A stretch of 64,000 bases of DNA, from positions 2,401,588-2,465,587 of the forward strand of contig CAWGEA010000003.1 in assembly GCA_963821495.1 (NCBI GenBank), read 5' to 3'. Positions within the stretch are counted from its first letter, which is position 1. The number at the start of each line of letters is the position of its first letter. Positions 59,068-64,000 of this stretch are shown here, piece after piece. The stretch comes from AC-32 sp963821495. GTDB taxonomy: Bacteria > Actinomycetota > Thermoleophilia > Gaiellales > Gaiellaceae. The notes beneath the pieces were generated by a model. The model was given only the letters and a program-made list of their open reading frames with translations. It did no database searches and had not been told where the DNA came from. The position numbers and the translations under genes were made by a program.

Positions 59068-59495
59068 CGGCCACCTGTTGCGACACAGACCCTTGGTGCC
59101 AAAGGATTGACGATCCCAAGAGTGTCACGCTGCCTGGGCCGTCCCGTCGGTTCGGCGATTTGACGACCTCAGGCCCTCCACCGCAGCAGTATCGGCAGCG
59201 CGCAGAGAACACCTGGATCCAGCCAGCGCGTGATGTGACTAACCTCGCGCGCGCGTGTAACTATTAGCTGGACCGACAGTCAGTTGAACCGCCACGCAGG
59301 ACAACGGGCCTCGTCAATCTGGGCATGCACGTTGGGAGAGACGACGCTCTCCCTCACCAGTGTGATTTTCAAGCCGGCGCCGGGGTCGAATCCGTATGCC
59401 CCTTTTCAGAAGCGCCTGGCTGAGCGACCTTGGTCAACGTGCGAGCTAGACACGACGCCGCCGCACGCTCTACTCAGGTTGAATCGCGGACGTAC
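59068..59495. other. Gap right of the tRNA-Met remnant
   Basis: About 430 bp. Several short open frames, none with a start signal or family feature. The element that used the tRNA-Met site would lie on this side. Confidence 0.4.
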
Positions 59496-60251
59496 ATGCG
59501 TATAGAGATCGAGGGACGCCCGCCGAGCGCAGAGGCGCTCTGGGCGGCGGCATCCGGGCTTGGCCATTTCACCGCGATGCAGGTGCGGCGCGGTCGAACA
59601 CGGGGGCTCGAGCTGCACGTTACCCGCCTCGAGGCGGCAAACCATGAGCTGTTTGGCGTGGGCCTCGACGGCAATCGCGTTCGCGAGTTGGTGCGGCACG
59701 CGCTCGGCGACTCCATGGACGCCTCCGTCCAGGTCTACGTCTTCGAGACCCCCGACGACGAGCCGGTGTTGATGGTCACCGTCAAGGAGCCGGCGGAACT
59801 AACGACGCCGCAGCGCCTCCAGTCGGTCGAGTACCAGCGACCGGACGCGCACCTCAAGCACCTCGCGACGGGGCAGGGCCACTATTCGCGGCTTGCGCGA
59901 CGCAGCGGATTCGACGATGCGCTCCTGACGTCGACCGACGAACGCATCTCGGAGACCGCGACGGCCAACGTCGCGTTCCTCGACGACGACGGCGTTGTCT
60001 GGCCGGAAGGCCGGTTCCTGCACGGCATCACCATGCAGCTCCTTGAGCGTGCGCTGCCGGAGGCGGGTGTGCCGTCGCGGCGCGCACCAGTTCGGCTTGC
60101 CGATATGCCGTCCTTCCGCGGCGCGTTCGTCTCGAATGCCCGCGGCCTCGCGCTCGTCTGCGGGATCGACTCGCTATCCCTTGCGACCGACCCGACGCGG
60201 GTGCAGGAAGTGGCCGAGGTCTATGCATCGCTCCCATGGGATCCGCTCTAG
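59496..60251 (+). CDS. PLP-dependent class IV aminotransferase
   Basis: The 251-residue protein starts at ATG 59496. It is fold-type IV: FTAMQVRRGRTRGLELHVTR (substrate-entry motif), PLP lysine in DAHLKHLATGQGHYSRLARR, then GFDDALLTSTDERISETATA (SETxxxN motif) and GRFLHGITMQLLERAL. The group includes branched-chain aminotransferases, D-amino acid aminotransferases and 4-amino-4-deoxychorismate lyase; I cannot choose. No operon partner. It stands alone between decayed sequences but is itself intact. Confidence 0.88.
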   Translation: MRIEIEGRPPSAEALWAAASGLGHFTAMQVRRGRTRGLELHVTRLEAANHELFGVGLDGNRVRELVRHALGDSMDASVQVYVFETPDDEPVLMVTVKEPAELTTPQRLQSVEYQRPDAHLKHLATGQGHYSRLARRSGFDDALLTSTDERISETATANVAFLDDDGVVWPEGRFLHGITMQLLERALPEAGVPSRRAPVRLADMPSFRGAFVSNARGLALVCGIDSLSLATDPTRVQEVAEVYASLPWDPL

Positions 60252-60274
60252 GTTCACTCAGGCAGGCCGGCTTA

Positions 60275-60361
60275 ACTCGGTGGGACGATCTCCACGAGCC
60301 GGCCGAGCTCGTCTTCTACTGTCCGAAGTGCGCTGAGCGCGAGTTCCGCGACGACTCCTAG
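60275..60361 (+). pseudogene. C-terminal remnant of a zinc-ribbon protein
   Basis: The 28-codon end TRWDDLHEPAELVFYCPKCA followed by EREFRDDS and a stop looks like the end of a small zinc-ribbon protein (CPKCAEREF). There is no start codon in frame after the aminotransferase stop, and no second Cys pair. Probably a fragment of a gene lost by rearrangement. Confidence 0.4.
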
Positions 60362-60436
60362 AAGAACCCAACGAGCGCCCGTAAGACGGAACCGCCAGCT
60401 TTCGGCAGCCGCTTCGGTTCCTTTTGCGCAACAAAT

Positions 60437-60718
60437 TCAGTACGCGGGCCGCTGCCTGCCGTACCGGCTGCCACCGTACGACGCCAGGTCGCCGAGCACC
60501 GCCAGGATCACGAAGAACCACTCCCAGCCGGTCACGCCACGACCGCCCGTGTTCCAAAGGATCACGTAGAGCAGTGTTGTCAACGGAAGGAAGACGATGC
60601 CGAGGATCGGCCAGATGATCGGACCGAAAGCGCGGTCAACCCATGGCGTGAAGATCCACATCAGCAGCACAGCCAATCGCGGCGAGAGTGCTGCGATCAC
60701 CAGGAAGAGGCATCCCAT
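60437..60718 (-). CDS. Small membrane protein, hypothetical
   Basis: The 93-residue protein starts at ATG 60718, with AAAGGA upstream. It has three hydrophobic spans (about 2-20, 30-55, 65-82) with MWIFTPWVDRAFGPIIWPIL and LLYVILWNTGGRGVTGWEWF, a pattern seen in a conserved actinobacterial membrane family. Function unknown. An N-terminal extension to 60772 is open but not needed. Confidence 0.6.
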   Translation of the reverse strand: MGCLFLVIAALSPRLAVLLMWIFTPWVDRAFGPIIWPILGIVFLPLTTLLYVILWNTGGRGVTGWEWFFVILAVLGDLASYGGSRYGRQRPAY

Positions 60719-61156
60719 CCGTTGGATCCTTTCTCCCCTACCGGAGGTCGAGTGGCGCCGAGTCTCCCACACGGGCTCGCTTCGCGTTCACCTCTCCGCA
60801 CGGAGCGCTCACAAAGACAAGAAGGTGCGGCCTAGCGATGGACGCTCAGGCAGGCGCAGAAGCTCGAGCTCGCGTACAGCAAGTGCGGCTGATCTCTGGC
60901 GAGAGCACGCTGGCCCAGGGAAGCGTCCTTCAACCGGGCGACGATATGCCCGAACCGCTCTCGCCGGCCCCTCGGCCGGCCGAAACGTCCTATCAGCACT
61001 AGCCCACTAGCCATGCGGGTTGCGCTCAGTTCACGTTTGCCCCCCGGAAGATGCGTTGCCCGCCGCCGCAGGAGTGGGCTGCCCCACCCAGATCGGGTTG
61101 ACCGCCCCGGTGTGGAGGCGTAGCGTCAACGGCACATACCGAAAGGAGGAGTAGGG
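60719..61156. other. Gap without a recognised gene
   Basis: About 440 bp between two divergent genes. It contains a perfect 7-bp hairpin GCCGGCC-4 nt-GGCCGGC at 60963-60980 without a T-run, and a 54-codon open frame (60841) without features. The promoters of both neighbours must lie here. Confidence 0.35.
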
Positions 61157-61585
61157 ATGTCGGTAACGGACAACTTCGCGCAGCTCAAGGAGCAGGTCGA
61201 AAAGGCGGATCGCGCCGTCAAGGCTGCGGCCGAGCAGAACCAAGCAGAGATCAAGGCAAAGGTGGACGAGGCGAGGCGAGACGCTGATGAACGTGCGGCC
61301 GAGCTGCGGGCCAAGACTGACGAGGCCGGCAGGGAGGGAGAGAGCCAGTGGCGGGAGATGCAGGCCGACTTGAAGGGCCACATCGAGCGCGTTCGGCAGC
61401 GCACAGATGCCAAGAAGGCGGCAGTCGACGCCGACGTGGCCGAGAGTGACGCCGACTGGGCTGAGGCCGACGCGGAGGACGCGATCGCCTTTGCGATGTC
61501 AGCGATCGTCGAGGCCGAGTACGCGACGCTCGACGCGATGCTGGCACGCGAGAACGCCGCGCAGCTTGCGGCGAGTTCCTCCTAG
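61157..61585 (+). CDS. Alanine/glutamate-rich helical (coiled-coil) protein
   Basis: The 142 residues have almost no predicted beta structure and few aromatic residues: FAQLKEQVEKADRAVKAAAE, DADERAAELRAKTDEAGREG, then VRQRTDAKKAAVDADVAESD. This is long amphipathic helix typical of small actinobacterial coiled-coil proteins of unknown role. An AAAGGAGGAG about 8 nt before the ATG gives strong translation. It may be stress- or envelope-related (inference only). Confidence 0.65.
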   Translation: MSVTDNFAQLKEQVEKADRAVKAAAEQNQAEIKAKVDEARRDADERAAELRAKTDEAGREGESQWREMQADLKGHIERVRQRTDAKKAAVDADVAESDADWAEADAEDAIAFAMSAIVEAEYATLDAMLARENAAQLAASSS

Positions 61586-61650
61586 GCCGCCGGATTACCG
61601 CGACCGACGCTCTCGGTGAGCTCGCCGGCTCGACGTGTCCCGACGAGGAG

Positions 61651-63749
61651 ATGATGAGGATGAGCTCGACGACAACGTCTGACGGCGCGCGCGAAGCTGT
61701 CATGCGGCAGAACGTGGCGTTCCCGCAGAGCGGGGCGGCACGTCGCCGTTCACGCCCATCGCCGACTACGGCTTCCTTTCCAACTGCCACACGGGCGCGC
61801 TCGTCGCCCCGGACGGCACGGTCGACTGGCTGTGCGTTCCGCGCTTCGACTCGCCGAGCGTGTTCGGAGCGGTACTCGACCGCAGCGCGGGCGGCTTCCG
61901 CTTCGGGCCATTCGGGATCAACGTTCCGCGTGCCCGGATCTACGAGCCGGGGACGAACTTGCTCGTCACCTCGTGGAAGACAGCCACGGGCTGGGTGGTC
62001 GTGCGTGACGCGCTCACGATGGGACCACGCCGCGCGGAAGACACGGTCACACCCCACACGCGTCCGCCTGCCGACGAGGATGCCGACCACGCGCTCGTGC
62101 GCACGGCCACCTGCATCGACGGCAGGGTGGAGATCGAACTCGTATGTGAGCCCGCATTCGACTACGGCCGCGTTGTGGGCGAGTGGACGCTCGCCGCAGA
62201 TCGCCAACACGCACGGGTGAGCGGCGCCGACCAGGCGGTCGAGCTGCAAACCGACATGCTCCTCGGGATCGAGGGTGGCCGTGCTCGCGCCAGGCACGTC
62301 CTGAGCGCCGGCGAGACGGCCTACTGCGCGCTCGGCTGGAGCGAGCAAGCGCATCTACCGACGACGGTCGAGGAAGCACTCGAGCAGCTCGACGCGACGA
62401 CGACGTTCTGGCGGAACTGGCTTGCGCAGGCGGCGATCCCCGACCACGAGCTGGGGCCGCTGATCGAACGGTCGGCTCTGACGATCAAGGGCCTCACCTA
62501 CATGCCGACAGGGGCGACGGTCGGGCGCTAACGACCTCGCTCCCCGAGACACCCGGCGGGAGCGGAATTGGGACTACCGCTACACCTGGATCCGCGACTC
62601 CACGTTCCTGCTGCGGGCGTTGCACTATCTGCTGCTCGATTGGGAGGCCGACGATTTCATGCAATTCATGGCCGACCTCGACCGAACGACGACGGCGGGC
62701 TGCAGATCATGTATGGGATCGACGGTCGCCGCGATCTAACCGAGACGCTCCTGAAGATCTCGCCGGCTACGGCGGCGCGCAGCCTGTCCGCATCGGCAAC
62801 GGCGCGTTCAACCAGCGGCAGAACGATGTCTACGGCGCCGCGCTCGACGCGGCCCTACTGCACTGCCGGCGCAACCAGCGTATTCCGCGGCGCCTGTGGC
62901 CGCTCGTGCAGGCGCAGGCCGAGTGTGCCACAGCAGTGTGGCGTCAACCGGATCAGGGCATCTGGGAGGCGCGCGGCAAGCCGCGGCACTACGTGTCGTC
63001 GAAGCTCATGTGCTGGCTCGCCCTCGACCGCGCAGCTCGGCTCGCAAACATCGCGGCAGAAGCGGCGCTTGCGGCGACTTGGGCAGAGAGCGCCGCAGAG
63101 ATCAAGTCCGACATCCTCGAGCATGGGGTCAGCGAGCGCGGGGTGCTTCGCCAGCACTACGACACCGACGCGCTCGACGCCTCGACACTCCTCGCCGCCA
63201 TCTTCGGGTTTCTGCCGCCCGACGATGCAAGGCTTCGCGCGTCCGTGTTGGCAGTCGCGGACGAGCTGAGCGAGGGCGGATTCGTACTGCGTACCGCACA
63301 GAAGAAACCGACGATGGACTGTCCGGCAAGGAGGGCACCTTTCTCATCTGTTCCTTCTGGCTCGTATCGGCGTTGGCGCTGATCGGCGAGACACAGCGGG
63401 GAAGAGCCCTGATGGAGCGCCTCGTCAAGGCCGCATCTAAGCTCGGCCTCTATGCGGAGGAGCTCGACGTCGACACCGGCCGGCACCTCGGCAACTTCCC
63501 CCAGCTGTCCCTCGGATCTGCCGGATCTGGTCGATCATGGCCGCCGCGCGCATCATCCTCGCCGAAAGCGTCACCGAACTGGCCGCCGAGCCGGGGCGCC
63601 AGGGCGCCCGAGCCCGAGCGGTGCCCGTCCCGCCTTGGCGAGCATCCTTCGCTCGGCGGACGTCGACGCGGCCAGCGCTGCTCGCGTTCCTGTTCACGTC
63701 CGTCATCGTCGCCCTGCTGATCAACACCGTCGCCAGTCTGCTGCGCTGA
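61651..63749 (+). pseudogene. GH15 glucoamylase/trehalase-like gene, multiply frameshifted
   Basis: Pieces of a glycoside hydrolase family 15 protein appear in order in different frames: FTPIADYGFLSNCHTGALVA and DGTVDWLCVPRFDSPSVFGA; ERNWDYRYTWIRDSTFLLRA; GLQIMYGIDGRRDLTE; AGYGGAQPVRIGNGAFNQRQ and NDVYGAALDA; EGTFLICSFWLVSALALIGE; AARIILAESV. Frame changes occur near 61,740, 62,515, 62,561, 62,693, 62,750, 63,290 and 63,505. Intact relatives are about 600 residues and hydrolyse alpha-glucosidic bonds. So many shifts, against single shifts elsewhere, indicate a decayed gene. Confidence 0.8.
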
Positions 63750-63848
63750 CCTGCGGCATCGCCGCCCCGGAAGTTCCCGTCGTCGAGTGACACTCGCGTA
63801 CGTACGCAGCGTCCGATGCGCGAGGGGTGTGCGCCCACCCGTAGATTC

Positions 63849-63876
63849 CTTCAGGCGTCATTCCGGAACACTGGCC
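63849..63876 (-). repeat. Repeated motif, copy 3 (minus strand, encodes GQCSGMTPE)
   Basis: On the minus strand TGGGCCAGTGTTCCGGAATG then ACGCCTGA. It matches the core of copies at 49455 and 49667. No gene was recognised around it; the last 250 bp of the window hold nothing else. Confidence 0.45.
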
Positions 63877-64000
63877 CAACCCACGCCTCTGTCGCCTGAT
63901 TGGCAGCGCCTGAGTACGTTTGGGCGATCGCGTCGAGCCCCGCGCGCGCATCGCGGCCTTGACATCGGCTTCGCCGCGCTGTGTCACTGCGATGGGCGCC

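Noticed and set aside
60841..61005. Short plus-strand frame in the gap before the coiled-coil gene
   Set aside because: No start signal, low-complexity composition, no relative known to me.

Overview
The window is very GC-rich throughout, with frequent GTG and some TTG starts. Its core genes (argR, pheST, the thrS-infC-rpmI-rplT translation block, clpP) and an actinobacterial-type VLRF1 peptidyl-tRNA hydrolase point to an actinomycete-like bacterium. Membrane-tethered ECF sigma factors, FIST and DUF2332 proteins and large SARP/STAND proteins suggest a soil lineage such as Thermoleophilia. The lineage is inferred from gene content and was not tested with a marker phylogeny.

Left part, about 1-34,400: dense, well-kept chromosome. 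It opens with the end of an MFS transporter fused to a cyclic-nucleotide-binding domain, then acVLRF1 and an EamA exporter. A 400-bp gap with strong hairpins (possible noncoding RNA) precedes an aminotransferase. A long minus-strand run carries a 2-oxoacid dehydrogenase complex (E1alpha, E1beta, E2, then VOC and GNAT proteins, then lpdA) followed by two paralogous ECF sigma factors fused to membrane segments. Then come argR, a four-gene small membrane-protein module (holin-like and DUF3618), a two-domain cupredoxin, pheST, two tandem methyltransferases, and the translation block, where infC runs 116 bp into rpmI. After thrS lie CBS, FIST, MBL (frameshifted), PAS, msrA/msrB, and two isolated contractile-injection-system tail-tube-like genes.

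Middle, about 34,400-40,800: NADP isocitrate dehydrogenase is divergent from AceK, its kinase/phosphatase, with no gap between them; tryptophanase follows. This segment is bracketed by two 35-bp direct repeats (31/35 identical) that resemble a tRNA T-arm plus acceptor end. A tyrosine-recombinase C-terminal remnant lies just beyond the right copy.

Right part, about 40,800-64,000: accessory and partly decayed. clpP and a fabF-like synthase are intact. Around them are small orphan genes, a secreted Tat ferritin-like pair, a large LuxR/LAL regulator, a truncated adenylate cyclase fused head-to-tail with a methyltransferase, and a roughly 1,930-residue signalling protein (SARP, cyclase, pseudokinase, STAND NTPase, WD40) split by one frameshift. 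A class IV aminotransferase and a GH15 glucoamylase pseudogene with at least six frameshifts close the window. Three 3' halves of tRNA genes (Lys, Asp, Met) without their 5' halves mark past integrations at tRNA sites. No complete tRNA, rRNA, CRISPR array or intact transposase was seen.
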